From NCBI GenBank assembly GCA_019722365.1, contig JADFUC010001936.1, forward strand, positions 310,001 through 374,000: a DNA stretch of 64,000 nt. Direction: 5' to 3'. A model generated the notes under the pieces. The model worked only from the letters and a program-made list of their open reading frames with translations, ran no database searches and was not told the origin of the DNA. Numbering within the stretch: the first letter of the stretch is position 1; each line of letters starts with the position of its first letter. Source of the stretch: Lithospermum erythrorhizon. Lineage: Eukaryota > Streptophyta > Magnoliopsida > Boraginales > Boraginaceae. Shown piece by piece: positions 1 to 11,408 of this stretch. The translations under genes and the position numbers were made by a program.

Positions 1-3000
1 GTCACGGGTTGCTTAAATATATGTTGGAGGCTTTGGAGCATCTGTTCTGTAAAACTGGTACATTGCAGTCATCTCCATTATTCGCTCCCAGTCCAGACTG
101 CCTCTGTTCTTATACTCCCCTATCTTTATTTTAAATATTTATTATTTAAACTAAATTATTTAAGTGGGTATTAACATTGACCATTGTACCTTAAGTAGGT
201 TAAAAACTAGAGGTCAACATTATATATTGGAATAGTCCATGGCTTTTCATTGAACTCCAAAAGGTAAATTGCTTTCGATCGTGACAAAACATAAAATTCG
301 AGGAAAAGTTTGCATTGAAATCACATATTGTTATAGGAAAAATATTGGTTGATAATCAACTACGGAGTATTAAATAGAGATGGGAGGAAGTATGATTTAT
401 TGAATCTATTAATCAACTCCCAAGTCTCCATTATACCATTAAGCTTCAAGATCATTGGTTTATTATCAGTGGCGGACTACAACTTTTCAAAAATGAATTT
501 CGATTCCCCCTAATTTAAAAACAAATTCATATGAACCCATTAATTTTTTTTTTAAATTCCTTCTTATTTTGCCTCTTGAATTAACTTTCCCCCCTTATGT
601 GGCACGACTTTTTTTAGCATTAAAATTGATCAATTTTTTTATCAAGTAAATTTGATTAGTTTTAGTGGCTACATACACATAACAGTATGATAGTGATAAC
701 AGCATGAGTCATATATTAATACTATAGCATATGATAATGATAGATTCTAACATGAGTTATGGATTATGAATATGTTTGCATGCATATTAAAAAATAAAGT
801 AACAAAATAATGATTATATTTGTATAATTATTCCCTACGGCATGCATACTCAATTACTCATGATCATATAAATGTTTATTCAAGACGTCGTTTGGACAAG
901 ACGATTAATTTAATTGATGGATTCGGTGGAAGGTCGTGTCAAGCTTTAATTTTTCATGGAGTACAACAATGTTTACTTAGGATTCCTTATTTAATTCCTA
1001 ATACAAACAAAGATCAATAGAGTATGTGTTATCCTTTTACCCTAACAGAGCCATGTGATACGTGCCTATTTTATACCAAAACACAATGTTCGATTGAACC
1101 AAACCGCCCCTAGGTAACCTAATAGTCTACACGTAAAATGTCAATAGTCTATTGATTAAACTTACCATCACAATGATTGTACTATTAAATATTAGTTTAG
1201 GAGGGAAAAGGCAGCAAATTGGTTGAAATGACTTGTCTTAATTTCAAAGTTTTAGGTTTAATTTAAAGAAGTATGTTACTCCGTTCTTTTTTCTTTCAAA
1301 GGTTTTGACAATATAATTCCGTATATTTATTGTTATGTTAAATGAGATTCCATTTATTTTAACGTCTGAAATGAAGAATCCTTATTGAAATATAATAAAT
1401 CTCTTAAGTAAAATATTCACAATAGTAGTTGTGGTTCGAAAAAAATGTAAACCAAATGATTTCATTGAGTAGAAGTGAACTAATCTCTTATGATCTTTGA
1501 TGGGTATATTGGCTTCTATAATTGATCAAGACATGTCCTTAGATGGAGTATATTGGCTTCTATAAATTAGAGGTTGGTGAAGTACCTTGATCAACCTCGA
1601 TTTTTAAGGATTCAAAATGCGAAGCAGGAGTTAACTTTCTCAAAATTACAATTTACAATATCTCTTCCACTGTTTCGGTAATGTGTTATATTGTTATTGA
1701 TATTGTGAATGAAATAGATAATATGTATAAGCCTATAAATAAGGTTGCCTATGATTTCACTTTTTTAGAAATATGCAAATATATGTGTTTTGATAGTATA
1801 AAGGAAATAATATGAGTTGCTCAAGTTTGATTGCTGGTCATAGGCAGTGCCTTGACTTATGTATCTAACCGTCCTCTAGGGAGAAATTATACATTTATGT
1901 TGTTTTTTATGTCAAAGTTATGTTTTTAGCTAATATATTCAAATTTCCCGAAATATTGAGGTAAACATGAATAAAAACTTTCGTTGCTTTTCTTATAGAT
2001 AAAGCTGACATCTTAGTTGTTTTCTTTCCATATATATATAAGAACTTCTTGAAATATTTGTTTGTGGTTTATTATTAAAAGCAGTATAATTTCGAGTTCC
2101 TTTTACGAGTTTAGATTTTGGATTGTTCTATAAATCTAGGTTGATAGAAGCATTAGATATATGATCATATTATTTATTTGTTATTCGAGTTCTTCCGCGT
2201 TAACTGGGGACTTGGATACAGTAAGTGATCTTTTGCTATGTTGAGAACAATGTCAGTTATTATGTAAAAAGGATTATTGGTATCAATTTGGACTCGATTA
2301 GGTGGCTAAAGCGCCTTCGCCTTTGGAATTGTTTCCTGGCAGTTAAATAGTGCGAGGCCAGTATAAATATACGTGTTTTTGAAGATGGCGTCGGCCTTAA
2401 CTTAATCACAGGGATCTAGTGGACCGGGCGTGTTAAATGCAGTGTACTCGAAGCTGTTGCGGCTATGCTTGTAGTCGGAGATTCGAAGAACTTGATATTT
2501 TTCGACATACATTGTAAGCTAACTATAACTTATCACAAGCGGAATGATATTTAGGACTTCATGATTATATCAATATGGTATACTTTATTTATTGTGTCTA
2601 ACATCACAGGAAATACCCTTGAGCATTACCAAATTACCTTTATGGTTTTATATCGTATCGTGACCGAGGAATGGTACAGCACTGGAATATCGATATCAGC
2701 TCGAACAACTTCCCGTGGCGTCGGTGGGGTAACTGCGAGGATTGTGGGCTTATGGTTGGTTATCATCTATTTTCTTAAATTAATAATGTAGTAGAGTGGA
2801 GATGGTTTTGGGAAATGAAAGTGTTGAAGTGTTTGGTAGGTGAAAAGAATACCGTAAGATCATATGATCTTATGGTACTGACCTATTGATGATAGTAGGT
2901 GCAAGAATCAAGCTATTCTAGGAATATGGCACCTCTTTTGTATGGGCAGGCTCTGTGAAGGCTGTCTATGTATATTTTCTTTCTATGTTTGAAGAACTTA

Positions 3001-3300
3001 GCGTTGCTCTGTGAAGCACCTTCATGTAAATTATGTGTGAATGCATTAGTCAGAAGGAACTTTAGGTGTAACCTTAAAGCCTAATATCTTGGATAGATGT
3101 TATGATGTATATCTTGCAATTATGAATCGTATATAACTTTGGGTTGAAGCGTTTCGGGGTTTTTAATTGCATATCTTGCAATTATGAATCATGGTATTAG
3201 GACATATCTTCGGAAAGATGGTTAGAGCTTTTCGGCTTCCCGTACTATATATACAACATATAACGTCTGATACCATGCATGAACAGTTAATTATGAAGCC
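1..3300. other. Decayed AT-rich intergenic DNA, no gene recognised
   Basis: No open reading frame here reads like a protein, and the longest ones use non-ATG starts. A 20-base stretch (ATATCTTGCAATTATGAATC) occurs twice, at 3109-3128 and 3171-3190. A string beginning TGGCGGACTA near 472 resembles the edge of a dispersed plant repeat that also seems to appear near 18270, 27175 and 49236, but no second edge could be fixed. The sequence TACGGAGTATTAAATA at 361-376 recurs exactly at 19695-19710. Most of this block is probably old transposon debris, which is inference. Confidence 0.5.
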
Positions 3301-3422
3301 AAATTATCTAATTTTCTATTATGCCCTCAACAAATTATCTTATTTCCCATTATGCCCTCAAATTATCTTATTTCACATTATGCCCTCAAAAAAATTATCT
3401 TATTTCCCATTATGCCCTCAAC
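3301..3422. repeat. Minisatellite, four units of 28-32 bp
   Basis: Four head-to-tail copies start at 3301, 3332, 3360 and 3392. Each begins AAATTATCT and ends in ATTATGCCCTC followed by a variable run of A. The units differ by a few substitutions and by the length of the A tract. An 81-codon frame crosses the array, but it is an accident of the repeat. The copies are direct and contiguous without spacers, so this is not a CRISPR array. Confidence 0.85.
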
Positions 3423-6400
3423 AAATGATACGTTAAATCCTTGAGAAAACATGGGGTAGTTATCCTTGAATAAAATACATAATTTGAATGCATAACTTTA
3501 ATTATGAATAAATCAATTATAAAAATGTCAAACGAGTTCGCAGAGGTTGGACTGTGCACAAATATCTAGTGAATATAGCCTTGATAAATCGTATTTAATT
3601 TGCTTTTGCTACTTTATTTTAATTAAGCGGCGTTTCCTTTGATGTTTATCTGAGTCGATTGAAGTTATTGTAAAACATTATCGTCTGATATATGTGCTTA
3701 TATATTTGAGGTATATTGTTTCGAGAAAGAATCATGTGCATCGGTCCGTGCTCATAATTGTACTCATGGCATGAGCAGGAGAGAAGGCTAGAAAGTAGTC
3801 TGCTCACTCTTTATAAACATCAAAATATTTTAGTTTTTTGCACCACGAAGAATCCTAAACCTCTGGTTAGAATGATTTGGTATGTATATAAGTTTGAGTG
3901 ATTGTAGAACAAGCTCTTGTATTTTTTATACATATGATTAATGTCATAAGGTAATACATGTAATGGTCGTGCCTCTGGCTATAGTTACTATCTCTTGACT
4001 TCTGGCCGCATATAATTTGTCTCGAATATATGTAGTGTGACAATCTGAAACTACGAGAATTCTTTTTCACTCCAATTATTACTAGACTCCAAATACAAAG
4101 AAATTAAACCTATCACACTTTGATTTAAAAAAATTGAGTCTTCCTTTTCATGAAACCTATGATTGCTCACCCATTGAAAAGAATGTCTGCTATAAAGAAT
4201 TTATATTCGATTATATTAGACATAATTTCATTCTGTTAGGATAATCTAATCTTATGAGGTAATCATATTTATATGGAGTACAGATAGAAGATAATCAAGT
4301 AGAGGACAATAAAAATGGGAGTTACATTGGACCCAGTATATATAGTACTTTTTAGCGAGAATGTGCATATCTTTGCCCCGTATTCATGATTATATACATA
4401 GAGTTTTGTGTAATAGACACTAATAACAACGAGTTGGGCGAATAAGAGTTACACAACATGGATCCTCATGTCGTAACAGATGGTTGCGAAGACCTTAGGA
4501 AAATGACATTCGATGTAATGTACGGCAATACTTGTCCGGTCTGAAAGCACGCTTAGCGAATACCCATGATACTTAGTAACTTCTGATGTAAACCAGCGCA
4601 TTGCGTTTAATTAGCCAGGCCTAGCAAGTTTCGCCAGCCCATATTATTTCTATCTCAAAGTTATAGTCATAGGACCCCCAAAAAAGGCTCGATGTTGATA
4701 GGCGTTAGGAGGATCATTTAGATACGTATTTGCATAGATCTGATAGGACCTAAGCACGCTTCAGCTATCGTCGTCATTGAAAGTGAGTATTTTAGGTGAG
4801 TTACCACCGTCACTGAATAGTCTAAGGACATGTGCAAGGTAACACAAAGGTAAAACAACAAAATTCATGTAAAGAGAGTATTAATAGGGGGAAAATGGCT
4901 AACTTTGTTATGAGTGTAATGTTATCCATACGCCCCATTCAAGGCAGGTGATATGGAAAACTACTTACCCATAGGTGCAAGAGGAAGATAAGGTTGTGAA
5001 GTGGCTTAATGCTTTTAAAAGACCCTACGACCGTTGAAACATTGCCTGGAAATGTCTCAAAAGTAGTCCCAATTTTTTTGTCCATAGCAACCGTTTCATC
5101 AAAATAAGCGACAAGAAGTAATCGCCTTGTCCGGCCGGGTCTCCGAGAATATGTGCGCCTAAGGAGTACTAAGAATCTCTTACTTTCCAGTTCTCCACGT
5201 ATGGTATCCAGCTCATACTTTCACGCCCTATAAGCGAAACCGATACCTTAGCAATAATAAGCGTCTGACATAGAATTTATGGCAATAGTAATAAGCGAGC
5301 CCGACTTGATGAGTCTCGAGAGTTCTGTAGTGGTTGCTTGAAGAATTTGTTCAGCAACCATTTCAATTGTCAGCCCGGTCGCTCTACGGTGCTATCCAAA
5401 GATATCCATAGACACTTCTGAGTACGTGAAGCAATAAAAAAGAAATAACACTTGAGTATACTAAATACTTAATCACACATTATACGTATAAGGCCAGATC
5501 CAATTGTATAATAGGTGTGGCAGAGGTCAATCTTGATGCGATTCAGTGACGGTAATGAAACTAATCTTATTGATGATGCCAGCATTTTTTATTACACAAC
5601 ATGCATTTATAGTCAATGCCTTAATCAAATTAACCTTTGAGAAACCAATTGTGGATCTTATATAGAAAACTTTTGGTCATGCAGGAAATTTCACGTATTG
5701 GAGGCACGTACCCGATAATCTGAGCACTATATTTAAACATTACCGATTAGAGCCCTGAGATCAATCCTTTGTTTGAATAAAATAGATAAAAAGATTTTAT
5801 ATAATCATGCAAGGGTATTCGATATGATATATGATATGAAATTTTTTGGTCGCTTTTCAAATGTCATGTAGAATGCTAAAAATAATTCTTACTCTGACCT
5901 AATAGATATATAGACATTAGGTTATATACTTTTGTTAGCAATTATGTGTTGCCGTTGTGGACATTCGCGAGCATGCGATCAACATGATCCACAGAGAATC
6001 TGTGCAGGAGTTGTCATTGAGCGGATTGGGGGGACTACATCTACCGAGCGAATCGAACCTAATCCCAATACATAAGTATTTGTCGAGGTTGGATCATTAA
6101 GCAAAGCAGTTAAACCACAAAAGGAGGATCTTACACTGAAAATGAGGATAAATCAAGATTAAAGGTCTATTTATACAATGATGCTATAGGAAGAAGCATG
6201 CTGGTTATCTGCTATGGAAAATACCAACAAAGGGGAAAAATAGTAGACATATTGATGTCAATAAATTCACGTGCCAATGACTAATATAGGAGAAAAGTTA
6301 ATAAACCAAATGCATAACTCATCTATAATATATTTAAACTTGTTTGATAGTAGAACGAAAAAAACCCCGGAGAAAATGACAAATCCATGCAGCATTATGG

Positions 6401-7450
6401 ACAATGTAACTACTTTAGTTCGCCCAGAAATGCTTGGCTTCAAATGGAATTAGCGAGTATTGAATGAAGACTCGTTTGAGAGGCAGTGCGATGCCTACAG
6501 GATTGCAAGGGCGATTAAGCAAATACATCGTATGTATTAACTTTAGACATTGTATTCGGCCAGCGAGTAAAAAGTAATAATATGCGTTCGCCGGGCGTTG
6601 TATTAATGCAAGTGAAAGCTGCTGCGTTCTGAGCCATACTAATCAACAAGCTTCTGGATATCACGGCGGTACGCTTCTTCGAGAATAAATTATGTGATAA
6701 CCATCTCGTCAGTAACACGGATTTGGCGTCTTCCTATGATCATGAAAGCAAAAAATGTAGATGGGCCAAAAGCAAGCATTATAAATAGACTCCAATTGCG
6801 GCTATTCACTCAAATATTTTCACACTCACCCCCTCCGTGTCTACGGACATGAACCCATTGAACGGTTTTAGGTCCAAGGTGAGTTTGCATTCTTTGGATT
6901 GTCGGCCAGGTATATATATTACCATGATATATGTAAGTATAAGCATGTAATGCAATATTAATACTTGAATTATGGTAATACACGTAGGAGATTGATAATT
7001 TTTCACAAATCAACAAAGTGAACCGCGTATGATGTGTTCGAGTTGGAGGCTACAAATGGTATGATCTTGCATATGAAATATTATACGGGTATATATATAT
7101 TTCAACTTTGCTTTATCTATAATATATTAACATGCCATTTTATGGGATGTTGATGTAGTACATAATTAAACTGGTCAAGTCCGCGATCATAACACATCAA
7201 TTTACTTCTCTGTCTTAAATAAAAAAATTTATTTACCCTGATACAATTGCATTTCTTACTATGGAATTATCTTTGGCTTAGCGTCTATGGTTTGGGGAGT
7301 TTATCGGCTATCTTGTTGGAAATGCATTCGAGTAAGTGTGCTTAGATTAGGCTTTGCCAAGGGAGACCATGTGGCGTATATCGGTGTTGCGTTATAGGAC
7401 CCAGAAGTTTATTATTAGCTATTACTTGATGCACCAGCGAATTTGCGCTT
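3423..7450. other. Intergenic DNA without recognisable genes
   Basis: About 4 kb with mixed base composition and only short frames of 60-70 codons, none with a recognisable motif. No LTR pair, terminal inverted repeat or RNA gene could be identified. It is probably degraded repeat sequence. Confidence 0.4.
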
Positions 7451-7771
7451 TCAGTGTGCATTTGATATCTTGAGACTCCAAATAGTTTCAACGTGTTGGC
7501 GTGAGTTATAAGCGTTTCCAAAAGCAATTGTCAACATTTCGTTTTCTGATGAAGTAGCCCGAGTTGCTATATTGTAAATATAAGTGCAACCAATATTTTT
7601 AGAAATTGCAAAAAACTTGACTATAGATTTTCTCTTCAATGACCACATGCGTTTGTACTTTGCCCGATGTTCGTACTGTAGCATTGGCATGTCTTCGATA
7701 ACGGTAACTTTAGTAGTCCAGTTGTCATTACCCATTTCTATATGAGGTATTAAAAGAGTCTGTTCCTCCAT
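7451..7771 (-). pseudogene. Possible RPA70-like OB-fold fragment (106 codons)
   Basis: Reading from the ATG at 7771, the product is about 106 residues. The segment NWTTKVTVIEDMPM followed by KYKRM resembles the start of the OB-fold in plant proteins annotated as replication protein A 70 kDa DNA-binding subunit-like (DUF223 type), where W-x-x-K-V-T-V-x-E is followed about ten residues later by K-Y/F-x-R. Those proteins bind single-stranded DNA, and relatives are often carried or scattered by mobile DNA. The C-terminal third after residue 75 does not resemble anything I know, and a full RPA70 would be several times longer. It is therefore a fragment or a captured exon at best. No neighbouring exon was found. 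The match rests on about 20 residues. Confidence 0.3.
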
Positions 7772-10290
7772 GATCAAAACAAGTGCTACCAAAATTAACC
7801 TGCTCAAGCATTACCGACAGAAATGGAGAGATCGAGGATTTCTATTATATTGGTTATACTTAAAAGCATAGACAAACTACGTAAAATAGACAAACTTCAA
7901 ATAATAATACATGATCATCAATAACAAATAACCCAGGAAATACGGGTACTTGACGGAAAACACCATTCAACACGTACAAAAAGCCCGAAATATATGAAGA
8001 AATTAAAAAATTGAATCGACTCTTTAAAATAGCATGCTTTCATATTGAGTTAAGATAAAATTAAGTCTTTTAAAGAAATATAAAGACAACGATACTATAA
8101 GGAAGAAGGAAGACCAAGCTTACCAGTTGATGATGTTTCTCCAGGCTTTTAGAAGAATACGCACATAGTAAATGAATCATGACGATAAAAGGTAATGACA
8201 TTTGTAAAATAAACGTGCGATAAAGAGATTGAAATGAACCTAAAGAACATGAGTGATCTTGAATTCATTCTTCACGGAATCACGGGGTGTGATGCATATA
8301 CAGTAATAATCTTTATTAAACACAGCAGGCAGTACAAAATATATTGATAATGAGTATAGCGAAACAAAGGCCAACACACCGCTATTAAACATCACTAATT
8401 ACTTAATACGCCCAAGCAATAGCATGCAAACAAAACAAAACAAAAGAGCATTGTATGAAGCAATACCGTTTGGAATAATGAGTGAAAGCAGCGACTTTGC
8501 TCACGGCATTGATGGCGAGAATCGGCCGAATAAAAATAGATTAGACAACCAAAACAGCTAAATTCATTTCCACTGACTAAAAATCATCAAAATTGTTTGT
8601 TGTTGAATTACAGAACATTATGCGAAGATGGATGATATCATAATTTTTATCAATCTTCGTTTGTATCGAAGCATTTCATGCGGCAAGCATGCATGAGACC
8701 ATGCAAAATCTTATGTAATTAGTATAATTCATATTATTGAAAGTGGTCCCTTTATCTTTTGCTAGGTATTATATTCTAGTTATTATATTTTTTTTATTTC
8801 TTGAACTTTTTTTGGTAAAAGATTTAAATATCTAAGAACTTTTGTTTGAAGTCATCTAATTCAAAATAATATTTTTTGGATTGTATCCATAATAGTGTGT
8901 GATATTAAATTTTTGAGTCGTGGCTGATACAAAATTTTGGCGCCGGGCCTTTTTCTAGTATAGTTTTAACGAACAATGAAGGATAATATTATATATGATA
9001 AATTAATTTAAATTTTAATTTAAAGCATATTGATTTCTAATAAAAAATTTGTTGGTGTAATAAAAAATATGTGACTTAAATAGACTTGATCATTTCATAG
9101 TCGGCTTAATTGAGTGCAACTCTGGATGACACCATCATTAAAATTATAGCTATGAGAATCTAACTTTTTTTAGATGAACTTGATCAAATCATACCGATTA
9201 TCGGAAAATAGGTGTAATAAAATAAATATACTAACAACTAACATTTATAAGATACATGAAGAGAAAATGGCTAAATGACAAAAAGTGGAAGCTCTCCTGC
9301 GGAATCAAAAGCGAGAATGGTTCCTCCTCGGTCGTCTGCCCAGCAAATCGGATACATATAGAGCAATACAAACCTTGATGAAAATATTTGGTTACTTCTA
9401 TGAACGATCTTAAATAGATGCTTAATTACACTCCCCAAGTACTTCTGACTCTTGTTATAAACTTTCAAGCTGTCCATTCTACTGCTCAAGTAATATATGT
9501 ACAAAGAGAAATCGCCATATAGGAAAACACTAGGTACAAGGCGAAGACAACTATAAAGAAGAATCGATGAATACGCTTTATCGAGCAATAGATCAAAAAC
9601 TGACCTTTGCGGTGGAAAACAACAAAAATAAGGACCCTAAACCTCACACACAAAAATTATGCTAAAAACATATTATCAAATCTAAAAACATCAAAATCGA
9701 GGAATCACGAGCAAAACGGTGTGTTCGGAGTAGCTGAACAAATACAAATCAATTCATAAAATAGTAAACAAGCAATTGATTCAATAAATTGAATAAATTA
9801 CCAGATTCTGGTTTTCTAGTATTATTTTAATTGAAAATTTGAGAAGAAGAGATGACTGATACAGCATACAAATTGAAAAAAAAAAAAAATTCCAAAAAAT
9901 CATCTAAAATTACTTCCGCCCCTTAGTTTCAATCCCCTCAAAATGAAAACAAATACCTTAATTAAATAGACTTGACTGTGGGCCAGACTAAACGCTTTCT
10001 CATTGACTCATGAGGGTATATATATACAAATCTCATATGAATCCGCGGTCAGTCGAGCCATAATCGACTCGTCCATTCAGCGCGTATACAAAAGCGGTCG
10101 TCTTCGCATAGTAACTCGTCATAGTAAAACGAAGAACTTTTTCATAAATGTTTGCCAAATTTTTTACCATAATGAATAGTGAAATGTTGTTCATGATAGG
10201 ATTGCAAAATTCAGCTCATACCCAACACAAAAGGCTGAGATTGAAAGTATGATAACGATCTGCATGTCAAAGGCCAATGTGAGAATAGGG
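7772..10290. other. AT-rich intergenic DNA, one unrecognised 105-codon frame
   Basis: No gene could be supported. A minus-strand frame at 9271-9588 is 105 codons long but starts at TTG. Its C-terminal part (YPICWADD, then TILAFDS) has a protein-like look without matching a family I can name. The rest is AT-rich with simple A and T runs. Confidence 0.35.
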
Positions 10291-10299
10291 AGCATGTGG

Positions 10300-10520
10300 C
10301 TTGGAGGATTTTAGGGGAATGAATTTGGAGGTGTGGGAGGTACTGATTGTTGACACGTGTCGCTCCTTCTGGAAATTAATGCAGATATGCCGTAGCAGCG
10401 TCGAGCATAAAGAGATGAGCGAGGGAGGATTACGATTCTTCCATTTCTTCCGTGGAAGGCGTCACTGCTATGGAAGGGGAGGGAGGGAAAAGGTGTGAGG
10501 GAAGACTTTCTCATTCTTTA
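10300..10520. other. GC-richer purine-rich patch with a G-box palindrome
   Basis: This 220 bp patch is clearly richer in G and A on the plus strand than its surroundings. It holds the perfect 10-bp palindrome GACACGTGTC at 10352-10361, whose core CACGTG is the plant G-box bound by bHLH and bZIP factors. Short frames run on both strands (65 and 67 codons) without recognisable motifs. It could be a promoter or leader remnant, or a piece of a lost exon. It lies about 0.9 kb upstream of the receptor kinase start codon. Confidence 0.35.
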
Positions 10521-11096
10521 GTGTACTTCCATTCCTGGTAATAAGGAAAGTAATAAGCAAATGCCCCTCCAAATTGATAATATTACATTATTGCCAATCA
10601 TTTTTTGGAAGTTTCAAATAGTGTCAGGCTCATTTTAATCATGGATAACCATTAATCACGGATGTCTGAGCCATAAAGCCGCAGTCACAGCGATTGGCGG
10701 TAAAATGCGGCGTCAGCTCACATTAGCGGAAGGCAATTCATTCTTTGATAATGCTTAGAAAACAGTTTTCATTATTATTATACGTAGAATTTTTGGCATT
10801 TCAGTTTACATGAAATGTTTGATAATAAGCTAGCATATCTATGAGGGATTCAAATAGTGAAAAAAATAAGTTTCTTTGATTTCAAAAAGAACAAAAAAAA
10901 GTTTTTATTTGATATAAAAATACTTGAACCTATTGGGAATTATTTCGTTTTGGCATATAAATGAGGGGAATTGAAAATGATAGTGAAATGATTTAGAAAA
11001 TAATATGCTTAATTCTTATGTTATCTACAAAAAATGTGAAGCCAATAGTCCTCCAAGAATGAAATGTATGCTTAATACTCCGTAATCAATTACTCC

Positions 11097-11105
11097 TATA
11101 TAAAT
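11097..11105 (+). promoter_or_regulatory. TATA-like box upstream of the LRR receptor kinase
   Basis: TATATAAAT on the plus strand, 304 bp before the ATG at 11409. If used, transcription would start near 11130 and give a leader of about 280 bases. No better TATA candidate lies closer to the start codon. Assignment is by motif only. Confidence 0.4.
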
Positions 11106-11155
11106 CAAGACAAAGTAGGTTAAACTTCCTTTCATCCTTATTCAAGCTATCCTAG

Positions 11156-11281
11156 GGTCAACTTTTGGTATTTATCATAATAAATTTATTTATTTTTACA
11201 AACTTTTGTTTTGACCCAAAAGACTGATAGCTTTCTCTTCAATTCCAAAAGAGTCAATCACTAGATTTGACACCTTTGACT
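11156..11281 (+). promoter_or_regulatory. Cluster of four W-boxes (WRKY sites)
   Basis: Four exact TTGAC[C/T] motifs lie in 126 bp: 11156-11161 (as GGTCAA, minus), 11211-11216 (TTGACC), 11252-11257 (as AGTCAA, minus) and 11276-11281 (TTGACT). A fifth core, TTGACA, sits at 11267-11272. WRKY factors bind TTGACC/T and control many defence and senescence genes. The cluster lies 128-253 bp upstream of the receptor kinase ATG. If the TATA at 11097 is real, it falls in the transcribed leader rather than the proximal promoter. Confidence 0.5.
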
Positions 11282-11408
11282 TTACACTCTCTCCAATGAG
11301 GCCATGCCACTCTTCATCCTACATGAACTACATACATACAATTCTGAGTTGATAGAAAACAGTTTGATACTTTGAGATAAGCAAACCACTTTGTATACAT
11401 TTTCTACA

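Noticed and set aside
462..560. Dispersed repeat edge TGGCGGA, similar strings near 18270, 20236, 27175 and 49236
   Set aside because: The similarity is limited to about 10 bases at each place, and no common body or second end could be shown.
3301..3422. Possible CRISPR-like array
   Set aside because: The copies are contiguous with no unique spacers, and the DNA is from a plant nucleus.
3191..3436. 81-codon plus ORF
   Set aside because: Most of it is the translation of the minisatellite at 3301-3422.
9271..9588. 105-codon minus ORF
   Set aside because: It starts with TTG. The C-terminal part looks protein-like but matches no family I can name, so it is only noted in the region description.
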